64,000 nucleotides of DNA, taken from positions 2,315,501 through 2,379,500 of the forward strand of contig NZ_CP014213.1 in NCBI RefSeq assembly GCF_003268005.1, read 5' to 3'. This document shows positions 9,068 through 17,305 of the stretch, piece by piece. Made by a program: the position numbers and the translations under genes. Positions within the stretch are counted from its first letter, which is position 1. Each line of letters begins with the position of its first letter. This stretch comes from Methanosphaera sp. BMS. Lineage in GTDB: Archaea; Methanobacteriota; Methanobacteria; Methanobacteriales; Methanobacteriaceae. The notes beneath the pieces are model-generated. The model was given only the letters and a program-made list of their open reading frames with translations. It was not told the origin of the DNA and did no database searches.

Positions 9068-10216
9068 ATGAAAAGATTGCATCGATTATTAAAACATAAC
9101 AAAAACATTTATCAACGATTGGAATTCTTAAAAAAAGATGACAAACCAAAACTTCATAGAAATGAAAATTATGACTATAAAAATGATGATTCAACTAAAG
9201 AATTTAATGTAGGTTTAATTGTCATTATACTGGTAGTCTTATTGTTGATTACATTCGGATATTACCTCTTGGTATTTCAGCCACAAATGCAGGAATTACA
9301 GGAACATAAAAACATCAAAATCAATCAGGTTAATCAACTATTCAACACCACCACGTCGGAGGATGCCAATAAACAAGCAATTCTTGCAAAAATAGACTCT
9401 GCATCCACAGTCAGTCAAGTGGATGACATAGACGTATATGCATGGGCAACGCCGATAATCAAGAATAATCTTAAAGAACAAATAAAAAGCCAAAAGGATA
9501 AGTTTGGAAGGGTACAGATAAACACTGAAAATACAAGCAACATAATAAGCCAAAGTGATGCAAACAAGTACTTAAATACATTGGATGCAGATGGCTTATC
9601 AAAAACCTCAATATCCATGCCCGATACAGTGATAATACCTTTGAGCTTAAACAGGCGTCAGGCAGCCAGTGGCCTGTTGAAAACTGGAGACAGTGTGGAT
9701 ATATACAATACCAACAAAGAAATAAGTACCAGTCATGACCATTTAAACGCTACTGGTGATACTCACGAAATTTCCGATGAATCTAATCAGACAGAAAACA
9801 AAACATCCCTTGAAAACATTCCCGTAAATTCGACCGTGGATAAAAAATTAGTGGGTGGGGCAACTGTTGTATCAATTCTTAGATCAAAGGATTCGGGAAG
9901 TGTAGACAGCAATATAGAATTAAGTCAATATCCACATACTCGAAATTATACACAATCCAGTAAGGTGGATATAGAAGAGGTAATCCGAGCTAAAAGCTCC
10001 GGAACTCTGGATGAATCAAAACTAAAAATCATACTTGAGGATTACGGCTGGAAAATATCCAATTATGAAAGACTGGCTAATATAGGTGATCTTGACTGTG
10101 AATATATTATCATGCTTGAAGTGCCACGTGATGCCACTCAGGATTTGATAAATAACATGGACACGTTACTTCTTGTAATACCAAGCTATGACGCACCGGA
10201 TTGGGTGATACTGTGA
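9068..10216 (+). CDS. Membrane-anchored DUF515-like protein with SAF/CpaB-like segment
   Basis: 382 residues: a basic cytoplasmic N-terminus, one transmembrane helix (about 48-68, VGLIVIILVVLLLITFGYYL), a coiled stretch, then an extracellular domain. VIIPLSLNRRQAASGLLKTG followed by DSVDIYN (about 194-220) resembles the SAF/CpaB-like pilus assembly fold, where periplasmic loops handle a similar R-x-x-A-x-G-x-L-K-x-G-D-x-V-D motif. It appears to match DUF515, an uncharacterised family of Methanobacteriales/Methanococcales. The ATG is only 38 bases after the previous gene and has no SD site; a poly-T run precedes it. It overlaps the next gene by four bases. Confidence 0.62.
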   Translation: MKRLHRLLKHNKNIYQRLEFLKKDDKPKLHRNENYDYKNDDSTKEFNVGLIVIILVVLLLITFGYYLLVFQPQMQELQEHKNIKINQVNQLFNTTTSEDANKQAILAKIDSASTVSQVDDIDVYAWATPIIKNNLKEQIKSQKDKFGRVQINTENTSNIISQSDANKYLNTLDADGLSKTSISMPDTVIIPLSLNRRQAASGLLKTGDSVDIYNTNKEISTSHDHLNATGDTHEISDESNQTENKTSLENIPVNSTVDKKLVGGATVVSILRSKDSGSVDSNIELSQYPHTRNYTQSSKVDIEEVIRAKSSGTLDESKLKIILEDYGWKISNYERLANIGDLDCEYIIMLEVPRDATQDLINNMDTLLLVIPSYDAPDWVIL

Positions 10217-10587
10217 AAAATGATGAAAATAAAATGGATAAATATTTTGAAAATTTAACTGATAGAGAACGAGCAATATTTGAAGGTGGTATAAGTATGG
10301 GTTCACTATATCATCAATTTGTCGGAACCCCTGTAAATCTTGATACCTGCACTTCATTGGAAGATGCCATAAGAGAAAGTATTATGCTGCAACCTGCAGT
10401 AATTGATGTGGTAGTTAAATTAGATAAAGGATTGATTAAACAAGCAACTTCTTTGTCAACATATACTTCTCTTGCAGGTAACATGCTGAATATTGAGATT
10501 ACTACCAAAATTCATGAAGAATTGGTTACTACATGTATATCATATAATGAAGAATTGGATTATCCATTGATGTATATAAAGGACTGA
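10213..10587 (+). CDS. mptD: Archaeal dihydroneopterin aldolase
   Basis: Cleaves 7,8-dihydroneopterin to 6-hydroxymethyl-dihydropterin plus glycolaldehyde in methanopterin synthesis. About 124 residues with FENLTDRERAIFEGGISMGS, LYHQFVGTPVN and the C-terminal YNEELDYPLMYI, which I recognise as the archaeal MptD family (unrelated to bacterial FolB). The start is taken as GTG at 10213, overlapping the preceding stop (GTGA) with GGTGAT three bases upstream; an inner ATG at 10234 is the alternative. Its stop directly abuts the stop of the convergent coiled-coil gene. Confidence 0.83.
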   Translation: MKNDENKMDKYFENLTDRERAIFEGGISMGSLYHQFVGTPVNLDTCTSLEDAIRESIMLQPAVIDVVVKLDKGLIKQATSLSTYTSLAGNMLNIEITTKIHEELVTTCISYNEELDYPLMYIKD

Positions 10588-11364
10588 TTAACTTTCATCA
10601 TCATTCCCTTTTTTATCTTCTGTTCCCGCTGATAATTCCTTAATCTCTTCGGGAAGTCTATTTAACAAACGGTCAATAAAACTCATGCTTTGAACCTGGC
10701 CTATGGCAAAACTGTATTTTTCCAATCTTTTCAACGTATCATTCAATTCATCCTGTGTCTTGTTCAGTCTTTCCTGTGCATGTTCTCGTTTGTTTTTAAT
10801 TTTAGTATTTTCCTGAACTTGTTTGTTAGTCTCATCCACTTGCTGTCTGTATTTTTCTTCCAATATGTTGTTATCATTGTTTAACTTATAAATTGTGTTC
10901 TTTTGTGTTTCCACTTCTTTTTCTAATTTATCAATATCCTTTTTAAGTCTTTGAATATCTTCATTTGATCGACTTAGATTGTCCTTCAGGTTTTTATTTT
11001 CATTTTCCTTACTTAAAATTGTTTTTTCCTGTTCGGTTATTATTTTCGAATCATTTTCAGACTTTTTATCGAGTTCTTCTATTTTTTCCTTTAGACTTGC
11101 ATTTTCATTCTCTTTTTTTGAATATGATTCTTCCAGTGTGGAGTGTTTTTCATTAAGATTTTTGATTTCATCTTTTAAATTGTTGATTTTTGTTTTTGTA
11201 ACTTCCACATCATAAACATCCTCGGTGATATAATTTTCAATAGCCTTTTCGATTTCTTCTGAAGTATGTTTATAAGTAGTTCCATATTCCTCTTCAATTT
11301 TTTCCTGGAATTTGTTCCATAAATCCTCATTGATCTTTACTGTTTTTCTTACATATTCGCTCAT
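10588..11364 (-). CDS. Ribbon-helix-helix / long coiled-coil protein, unknown function
   Basis: I do not recognise a named family. About 258 residues from the ATG at 11364. N-terminus SEYVRKTVKINEDLWNKFQE followed by KIEEEYGTTYKHTSEEIEKA has the look of a ribbon-helix-helix DNA-binding domain (short beta strand, then two helices, residues 3-45). Residues about 55-215 are a nearly unbroken charged heptad coiled coil (Lys/Glu/Asn-rich). The last 40 residues hold a less polar segment, VQSMSFIDRLLNRLPEEIKE. The frame is open to 11448, but the ATG at 11364 has AGGTATGG upstream whereas the outer ATG has none. It faces a gene-free stretch with an array of GTATG motifs, which suggests binding there. 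A centromere-binding (ParB-like) or repressor role is only a hypothesis; no ParA ATPase is nearby. Confidence 0.7.
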   Translation of the reverse strand: MSEYVRKTVKINEDLWNKFQEKIEEEYGTTYKHTSEEIEKAIENYITEDVYDVEVTKTKINNLKDEIKNLNEKHSTLEESYSKKENENASLKEKIEELDKKSENDSKIITEQEKTILSKENENKNLKDNLSRSNEDIQRLKKDIDKLEKEVETQKNTIYKLNNDNNILEEKYRQQVDETNKQVQENTKIKNKREHAQERLNKTQDELNDTLKRLEKYSFAIGQVQSMSFIDRLLNRLPEEIKELSAGTEDKKGNDDES

Positions 11365-11473
11365 ATTACCATACCTAGTTACTCTATTTATCTTCGGGTA
11401 ATATATATTTAATGCTTCCCTCCTGCTTTTTAGCCGGTTGTCAGACATGACAAAAAAGATGAAATCATCTTTT

Positions 11474-11890
11474 CAAAGTATGTTTTCATATCTATGATTA
11501 TAATATATGTTTTCGCAATTATGTCTTTTCTTTATCCTCTTTTGAAATGTTGTTTTTTAAAGTATGATTTCATACTTCATACTTTTTTACATATTGTGCA
11601 TTAAAGTTGATTTCATAGTTTCAATGTATGATTTCCGATTTTCAAAAACAAATATTTGAATTTAAAATTATGAATTTTGAAATTAATTTTTCATGTAAAA
11701 TCGAAGTATGTTTTTCAAAATCAAATATCTGAAAAGTTGAAAAACATCCTCATCAAAAGTATGTTTTTCAAAGTATGATTTTTGTTTTTGACTGATGATG
11801 AAATTTATTATAAAACAGTTACTCTCCCTTTATTTGTAGTTTAAACGATTATTTGTGATTTTTCAAGAATTATGTTTTTTCATATTTTGA
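11474..11890. repeat. Array of AAGTATG(A/T)TTTTCA motifs, direct and inverted
   Basis: Six copies of GTATG(A/T)TTT on plus at 11478, 11562, 11626, 11706, 11759 and 11773, plus inverted copies (TCATACTT at 11570-11577 and 11577-11584; TTGAAAAACAT at 11737-11747) and weaker matches near 11505 and 11870. AAGTATGA-TT-TCATACTT at 11560-11577 is a perfect 8-bp inverted repeat. TTGAAAAACAT at 11737-11747 pairs perfectly with ATGTTTTTCAA at 11761-11771. Spacing is irregular, so it is not a CRISPR. It lies 110-530 bp upstream of the ribbon-helix-helix gene start and is probably its binding region. Confidence 0.72.
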
Positions 11891-12497
11891 TAATATTTCG
11901 CCATATTTCATAATAGGTGTCACCATTTTTTTCATTAAATAATTTGGATATATTTCACTGTAAGTCATGGCAAATAATTGAAAAAAAATGTGGGGTTGAC
12001 AGTAATATTTCACAATCGGATAAGTGGATTATGTGATGAAGATTCATATTAAATTCTTGCATATAAGCACAGGGCATATGCCAAAAATTATCCCTGATGA
12101 ATACCAGGAATCTAGTTAACATATGTCAAATTATAATAAATTGTCATTACTTTTTAGCTATTTTATCATAGTTTTTTCTATTATTTGTTGAAATTATCTG
12201 TTATTTCTTTATACAAACAAACATTGTATAATAATATCCATGTTTTCACATATCCTTTCTATCCATTTGACCTTTTTAATTGTATATTCAAACATATTAT
12301 TTTTTATATTAAAAAAAATAAATATACATATATATAATCTTGAATGTTCGGATAGTAATGTTATACAAAATTCATTATTTATTTGATAAGAAAATATCCC
12401 AGTATCATGTTAGGGTATATACAAGGATATTTTTTCACAGATTTATTATTATATACAAGTTATATTTTATAAATTCATAAAAGATAGGTAAACAGGG
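11891..12497. other. Gene-free stretch between motif array and kor promoter
   Basis: No open frame with a ribosome-binding site on either strand. Very AT-rich. The only items seen are a 10-bp palindrome GGCATATGCC at 12073-12082 and short CAGGG/CCCTG arms around it. No tRNA-like or GC-rich RNA element visible. Confidence 0.5.
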
Positions 12498-12507
12498 TTT
12501 TATATAA
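12498..12507 (+). promoter_or_regulatory. Probable TATA box of the kor-sucC operon
   Basis: TTTATATAAA lies about 67 bases before the korD start. It fits the archaeal TATA box, placing transcription start near 12530 with a leader of about 40 bases. Position and sequence only; no other support. Confidence 0.55.
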
Positions 12508-12573
12508 AGACAATCACCCTTTCATACTTTTCTTTTTAATCAAGATTTAAATAATCGATAATTAGGTAATAAT

Positions 12574-12774
12574 ATGATATACTTAAACGAAGACTTGTGT
12601 AAAGGATGCTATTTATGTATGGAAGTATGTCCACGTAAAGTATACACACCTTCTGAAAATTTAAATCATAAAGGAATACGTGTACCTGTATTTGACCTGG
12701 AAAAATGTGTTAAATGCCAGTTATGTACATTAATGTGTCCTGATCAAGCAATTTTAATAGAGGATGATGATTAA
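12574..12774 (+). CDS. korD: 2-oxoglutarate:ferredoxin oxidoreductase, delta (ferredoxin) subunit
   Basis: 66 residues with two 4Fe-4S motifs, CKGCYLCMEVCP (about 9-20) and CVKCQLCTLMCP (about 48-59). Carries electrons between ferredoxin and the catalytic subunits. First gene of korDABC-sucC; its end touches the start region of korA. Ferredoxin-type subunits of pyruvate or 2-oxoisovalerate enzymes look similar; the sucC neighbour supports 2-oxoglutarate. Confidence 0.88.
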   Translation: MIYLNEDLCKGCYLCMEVCPRKVYTPSENLNHKGIRVPVFDLEKCVKCQLCTLMCPDQAILIEDDD

Positions 12775-12775
12775 T

Positions 12776-13900
12776 ATGGCCGATAAAGAAGTATTTGTAC
12801 AAGGAAATGAAGCCTGTGCATTAGGTGCAATAGCTGCAGGTTGTAGATTCTTTGCAGGTTACCCAATTACTCCATCAACCGAAATTGCAGAAATAATGAG
12901 TAAAAAGCTACCAACCGTTGGTGGCAGATTCATACAGATGGAAGATGAAATCTCCGCAGTAGGAGCCATAATAGGTGCCAGTTGGGGTGGACAGAAAGTT
13001 GTTACAGCTACCAGTGGTCCAGGATTTTCCTTAATGCAAGAAAACATAGGTTATGCAGCAATAACTGAAACACCAATAGTAATAATAAACATGCAAAGAG
13101 GTTCTCCATCAACAGGTCAACCTACACGTTCAGCTCAGGCAGATATGATGCAGACAAGATGGGGATCACACGGTGACTACGAGACAATATCACTTGCTCC
13201 ATCATCAGTACAGGAGTGCTTTGACTACACAGTAGAAGCATTCAACCTCGCAGAAAAATATCGATGTCCAGTATTTGTAATGGCAGATGAAATCGTAGGG
13301 CACATGAGAGAAAAAATCACAATACCAGAAAAGATTGAAATCACGCCAAGACAAATGCCAGAAAAAACAGACAACTACCTACCATATGATGCACCGGCAG
13401 ACGGCACAACACCAATGCCCGCATTTGCATCAGGATTCAACATACACGTAACAGGATTAACTCATGATGAAAGAGGTTATCCAAGTACGGATGATCCAGA
13501 AGTACATTCAAAGCTAGTCACAAGATTATGCAATAAAATACTAAAAAACAGAAGCGACATAGCTCAGATTGATACAAAATTCATCGATGATGCCGATACA
13601 ATCGTGTTAAGTTACGGTATACCCTCCCGGTCTGCACTAACAGCAGTTAAAAAGGCAAGAGAGAACGGATTAAAAGTAGGCTACATTAAACTAGGAGTAG
13701 TATGGCCATTTGCAGAAGAATTACTCCTCGAGTATACAAAAAATGCAAAAAGAATAATAGTCCCAGAATTAAACCTAGGACAAGTATACCTAGAAGTAGA
13801 CCGCGTACTTGGTAAACATGCTAAAGTGGAACTAGTATCTAAAATAGGTGGAGCACTCATAACACCAGATGAAATTTTAGATAAAATAATGGAGGAATAA
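12776..13900 (+). CDS. korA: 2-oxoglutarate:ferredoxin oxidoreductase, alpha subunit
   Basis: Makes 2-oxoglutarate from succinyl-CoA and CO2 with reduced ferredoxin, the anabolic end of the reductive incomplete TCA cycle in methanogens. 374 residues: domain I with GCRFFAGYPITPSTEIAEIM (substrate-binding site), ISAVGAIIGASWGGQKVVTA, TSGPGFSLMQENIGYA, then domain II (from about 265) with SYGIPSRSALTAVKKARENG. An ATG at 12764 overlaps korD, but the ATG at 12776, giving MADKEVFVQGNEACALGAI, is the usual start. GATGAT lies just upstream. Confidence 0.92.
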   Translation: MADKEVFVQGNEACALGAIAAGCRFFAGYPITPSTEIAEIMSKKLPTVGGRFIQMEDEISAVGAIIGASWGGQKVVTATSGPGFSLMQENIGYAAITETPIVIINMQRGSPSTGQPTRSAQADMMQTRWGSHGDYETISLAPSSVQECFDYTVEAFNLAEKYRCPVFVMADEIVGHMREKITIPEKIEITPRQMPEKTDNYLPYDAPADGTTPMPAFASGFNIHVTGLTHDERGYPSTDDPEVHSKLVTRLCNKILKNRSDIAQIDTKFIDDADTIVLSYGIPSRSALTAVKKARENGLKVGYIKLGVVWPFAEELLLEYTKNAKRIIVPELNLGQVYLEVDRVLGKHAKVELVSKIGGALITPDEILDKIMEE

Positions 13901-13902
13901 AA

Positions 13903-14772
13903 TTGATAGAAAATGAACATCCTCATAAATTTATTAAATATCTACGTCCTGAAAGACTACCTCATCTATTCTGTCCAGGTTGTGGAAACGGGATAATATT
14001 CAACACATTATTCAACGCAATAGAAATGTCCGATATAGACTTTGAAAATATCAGTATGGTATCAGGTATAGGCTGTTCCTCAAGAATCCCTGGATATGTA
14101 AAATGTGACTCACTACACACAACACACGGACGTGCCATAGCATTTGCCACAGGACTAAAAATGGCAAATTCAAACCAGGACGTAATAGTAGTAACCGGTG
14201 ACGGAGACGCTACATCAATCGGTGGAAACCACCTTATACACGCAGCACGTAGAAACATTGACCTAACAGTAATATGCGTAAACAATGACATATACGGTAT
14301 GACCGGAGGACAAATAAGTCCAACCAGCCCAAAGGGAAGTTATGCTACAACAGCACCATACGGATCAACCGACAAGCCATTCAACATAGCAGAAGTAGTT
14401 AAGGCCGCCGGAGCATCCTACGTGGCAAAATATACCGTAGCTCAGCCAATACAGGTATCCAATGCAATCAAAGATGGACTGGCCAACAAAGGCTTTTCAT
14501 TCATAGAAGTAATAGCCCAATGCCCAACATACTACGGACGTAAAAATAAGCTTAAAACACCAATATCAATGATAGACTGGTTTAAAGAAAACACAATTAC
14601 CTTAAAACAGGCAGAAGACATGACCGATGAAGAATTAGAAGGTAAAATAATTACAGGCGTATACGTTAATAAGCCAAGAGCAGAATTTATCGAATCAATA
14701 GATGCAATCGCAGCACAAAACTCTGAAATTACACCAGAGGACAACATCAACAAAGCATACATGGGTGATTAA
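13903..14772 (+). CDS. korB: 2-oxoglutarate:ferredoxin oxidoreductase, beta subunit
   Basis: Thiamine-pyrophosphate-binding subunit. 289 residues; LFCPGCGNGIIFN near residue 22 (binding Cys motif), GIGCSSRIPGYVKCDSLHTT, then VVTGDGDATSIGGNHLIHAA and NNDIYGMTGGQ, the GDG-NN thiamine diphosphate motif. The start is TTG at 13903, set by GGAGG at 13891-13895; there is no closer ATG. Follows korA with a two-base gap. Confidence 0.94.
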   Translation: MIENEHPHKFIKYLRPERLPHLFCPGCGNGIIFNTLFNAIEMSDIDFENISMVSGIGCSSRIPGYVKCDSLHTTHGRAIAFATGLKMANSNQDVIVVTGDGDATSIGGNHLIHAARRNIDLTVICVNNDIYGMTGGQISPTSPKGSYATTAPYGSTDKPFNIAEVVKAAGASYVAKYTVAQPIQVSNAIKDGLANKGFSFIEVIAQCPTYYGRKNKLKTPISMIDWFKENTITLKQAEDMTDEELEGKIITGVYVNKPRAEFIESIDAIAAQNSEITPEDNINKAYMGD

Positions 14773-14774
14773 CA

Positions 14775-15332
14775 ATGAGAACAGAAATAAGAATCGGTGG
14801 ATTTGGTGGTCAAGGAATATTAATGTGTGGTATAATCATAGCAAAGGCAGCATCACTATACGACCATAAATTCGCAGTACAAACCCAATCATACGGTCCA
14901 GAAGCAAGAGGAGGAGCATCACGTACAGAAGTCGTATTGAGTGATGAAGAAATAGACTATCCAAAGGTTGATGCACCTGAAGTATTCGTAGCTATGAGTC
15001 ACGAAGCATTCCTAAAGTATGTGGAAGATGTAAAGGACGGTGCAATACTAATAACAGATCCAGACTTGGTAGATGAAGATGAAATAATAGACATCATCAA
15101 CAAAAAGAATTTCAAATACTACACCTCCGATGCAACCAAACAAGCACAAGATACGCTTGGACTAAAAATAGTTGCAAACATCGTAATGCTAGGTTCATTT
15201 GTAAAGGCAACCGGATTAATCTCTGAGGAATCAGCAAGAAAAGCAATCCTTGAAAGTGTACCACCGGGTACAGAAGAAAAAAATATAAACGCATTCGAGC
15301 TAGGAATGGAAGTAGTAAAAAAAGCAAACTAA
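14775..15332 (+). CDS. korC: 2-oxoglutarate:ferredoxin oxidoreductase, gamma subunit
   Basis: 185 residues starting MRTEIRIGGFGGQGILMCG, the Gly-rich start of the gamma subunit family, with QSYGPEARGGASRTEVVLSD (CoA-binding region) and a normal C-terminus. Begins two bases after korB with no room for separate promoter. Completes the four-subunit enzyme. Confidence 0.92.
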   Translation: MRTEIRIGGFGGQGILMCGIIIAKAASLYDHKFAVQTQSYGPEARGGASRTEVVLSDEEIDYPKVDAPEVFVAMSHEAFLKYVEDVKDGAILITDPDLVDEDEIIDIINKKNFKYYTSDATKQAQDTLGLKIVANIVMLGSFVKATGLISEESARKAILESVPPGTEEKNINAFELGMEVVKKAN

Positions 15333-15387
15333 TAAAGAATACAATACAAAAATAATTATAACAAAAAAAATAGCACATGGTGAAATA

Positions 15388-16491
15388 ATGAATATACATG
15401 AATATGTTGCAAAAAATATCTTCAGACTATGCAATATAAAAGTACCTGAAAGTTACCTTGCAAACACTCCCGAAGAAGCATATGAAAGAGCACAAATGAT
15501 AGGAAAACCTGTAGCGGTAAAATCCCAGGTACTAACCGGTGGACGTGGAAAAGCCGGAGGAATATTATTTGCAGATACACCTGAAGAAGCTAAAGAAAAA
15601 ACCAAAGAACTATTCAAAAAAACAATCAAAGGAGAAAAAGTAACCAAAGTACTGATAGAAGAAAAAGTAGAAGGTACCATAAGTGAATACTACCTGACCA
15701 TCATTCTAGACCGTGACGCCAAAAAACCACTAATCATGGCAAGTACAGCCGGTGGAATGGACATCGAGCAGGTAGCAAAAGAAACTCCTGAAAAAATAGT
15801 CAAAAGATATGTGGAACCACTAGAAGAATTCATGCCATACCAGGCAAGAAACATAGCACTCGAAATGGGTGTAGACACAAGTGAAATATCCGCTATCGGA
15901 AACTTAATCTGGAAATTATACCAGGCATTCCAAGAATATGACGCTACAGTAGCAGAAATAAATCCACTAATCAAAACAGAAAAAGGATTCATCGCCGCAG
16001 ATGCAAAAATGGCAATAGACGACGATGCATTCTTCAGACACACAAAACTCAAAGAAATGGATGAATTCAAAGATAATGAATTTGCATACGTAAAACTTGA
16101 CGGAAACATAGCCGTAATAGGAAACGGGGCAGGATTAACACTAACCGGTATGGACTTAATAGAATACTACGGAGCAAAACCAGCCACCTTCCTTGATGTA
16201 GGTGGAGGAGCATCCGAAGAAAGTATTACACACGCAATTGAACTAGTGCTTAAAAATCCAAATGTTCAAGTCATCTTCCTAAACGTACTTGGTGGAATAA
16301 CACGTGCAGATGACGTGGCAAGAGCAGTGGTAAACATCGCAAACGAATACGGTAACAAAGTGCCAATAGTAACCAGACTAACAGGAACAAACGAAAAAGA
16401 AGGTCAGCAAATACTCAAGGACAACGGCATTTCCTTCGAAACATCCATGGAAAAAGCAGCACAAAAAGCAGTATCACTGTTAAATTCATAG
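15388..16491 (+). CDS. sucC: Succinyl-CoA ligase (ADP-forming), beta subunit
   Basis: Forms succinyl-CoA from succinate, the substrate of the Kor enzyme upstream. 367 residues: ATP-grasp N-terminal half (VKSQVLTGGRGKAGGI about 43-58), AEINPLIKTEKGFIAADAKM, and C-terminal GNGAGLTLTGMDLI and FLDVGGGASEESI (CoA-ligase phosphohistidine-accepting domain). Spacing to korC is 55 bases with GGTGAAATA before the ATG. The alpha subunit (sucD) is not in the window. Confidence 0.95.
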   Translation: MNIHEYVAKNIFRLCNIKVPESYLANTPEEAYERAQMIGKPVAVKSQVLTGGRGKAGGILFADTPEEAKEKTKELFKKTIKGEKVTKVLIEEKVEGTISEYYLTIILDRDAKKPLIMASTAGGMDIEQVAKETPEKIVKRYVEPLEEFMPYQARNIALEMGVDTSEISAIGNLIWKLYQAFQEYDATVAEINPLIKTEKGFIAADAKMAIDDDAFFRHTKLKEMDEFKDNEFAYVKLDGNIAVIGNGAGLTLTGMDLIEYYGAKPATFLDVGGGASEESITHAIELVLKNPNVQVIFLNVLGGITRADDVARAVVNIANEYGNKVPIVTRLTGTNEKEGQQILKDNGISFETSMEKAAQKAVSLLNS

Positions 16492-16573
16492 ATTTTTCTA
16501 TGGATTATCTTTTTTTAATTCTTTTTTATTACCAATTTTTTGCATCTATTTTTTCTATGAGCATTTTGCAGCT

Positions 16574-17305
16574 TCAGATTTCAAATAATTTTGCAGGATT
16601 TATCTTAAATTGTAGCATGTTTGCGGATTTTTTACCTTTATCTCCACCTTTACGTTGCATACTGATTTTTCCGATTTTCAGATTACCCTTTGGTGTTATG
16701 AAAACTTCTCCTTTCGAATAATAATTAATTACTTTATTAATAGGTTGCAAGATCCATCGTATGTTATCTGTCTTTTGAACAACAAGTATCCATTCTGTCG
16801 AATAGGGGCCTCTACCTCTGAGTAAATCACAGATAATCCATATCTTGTTGTCATTAAAGAAGTTCAATATATCTTTTTGTTGTTTTGCTGAAAATTCATT
16901 TAAGTAAATTCTTTTTTTATCATCATCAGTACATGGTTTTAGTTCGCCAGTATAATATTTTAATAGTTCTGTTATATCATCAGGTATGTTCCACATCTTT
17001 TGATAGTTGTCAATCCACCTTTTATCGACTTGATTAAATCCTCTATAGCTGCTTAGTGATTTGACCTGTATATTATGGGTGTCGGTATGTTCGGTATCTG
17101 TTCTTGATATCTTAACTTGTATATCTGTTTTATTGTTTCTTATTGTATTGCTTTTTACTGATATGATCTCACTTAGCTTGTAACCCATTATTTTTAACCA
17201 TTGTTTGGAGTCTTCATCTTCTTTCCAGTTATTGAATTTATTCACGATATCCTTTTCACTTTGAAAACCGCTTTTTGCAATTTCAGAACCATTCTGTTTA
17301 ACCAT
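16574..17305 (-). CDS. Type II restriction endonuclease (partner of the m5C methyltransferase)
   Basis: Called mostly from position: it overlaps the end of a DNA cytosine methyltransferase gene by eight bases and is not otherwise a housekeeping protein. About 243 residues. NNKTDIQVKISRTD and HNIQVKSLSSYRGFNQVDKR look like the D-x(n)-(E/Q)xK core of a PD-(D/E)xK nuclease. The C-terminal QRKGGDKGKKSANMLQFKIN is a block I associate with some type II enzymes. The recognition site cannot be read from sequence. The inner ATG at 17305 is preceded by GGAAG at good spacing, while the outer ATG at 17320 has none. Confidence 0.72.
   Translation of the reverse strand: MVKQNGSEIAKSGFQSEKDIVNKFNNWKEDEDSKQWLKIMGYKLSEIISVKSNTIRNNKTDIQVKISRTDTEHTDTHNIQVKSLSSYRGFNQVDKRWIDNYQKMWNIPDDITELLKYYTGELKPCTDDDKKRIYLNEFSAKQQKDILNFFNDNKIWIICDLLRGRGPYSTEWILVVQKTDNIRWILQPINKVINYYSKGEVFITPKGNLKIGKISMQRKGGDKGKKSANMLQFKINPAKLFEI

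Noticed and set aside
11891-12497. Possible small RNA around the GGCATATGCC palindrome.
   Set aside because: Stem too short and composition no different from the surroundings; no promoter or terminator pair seen.
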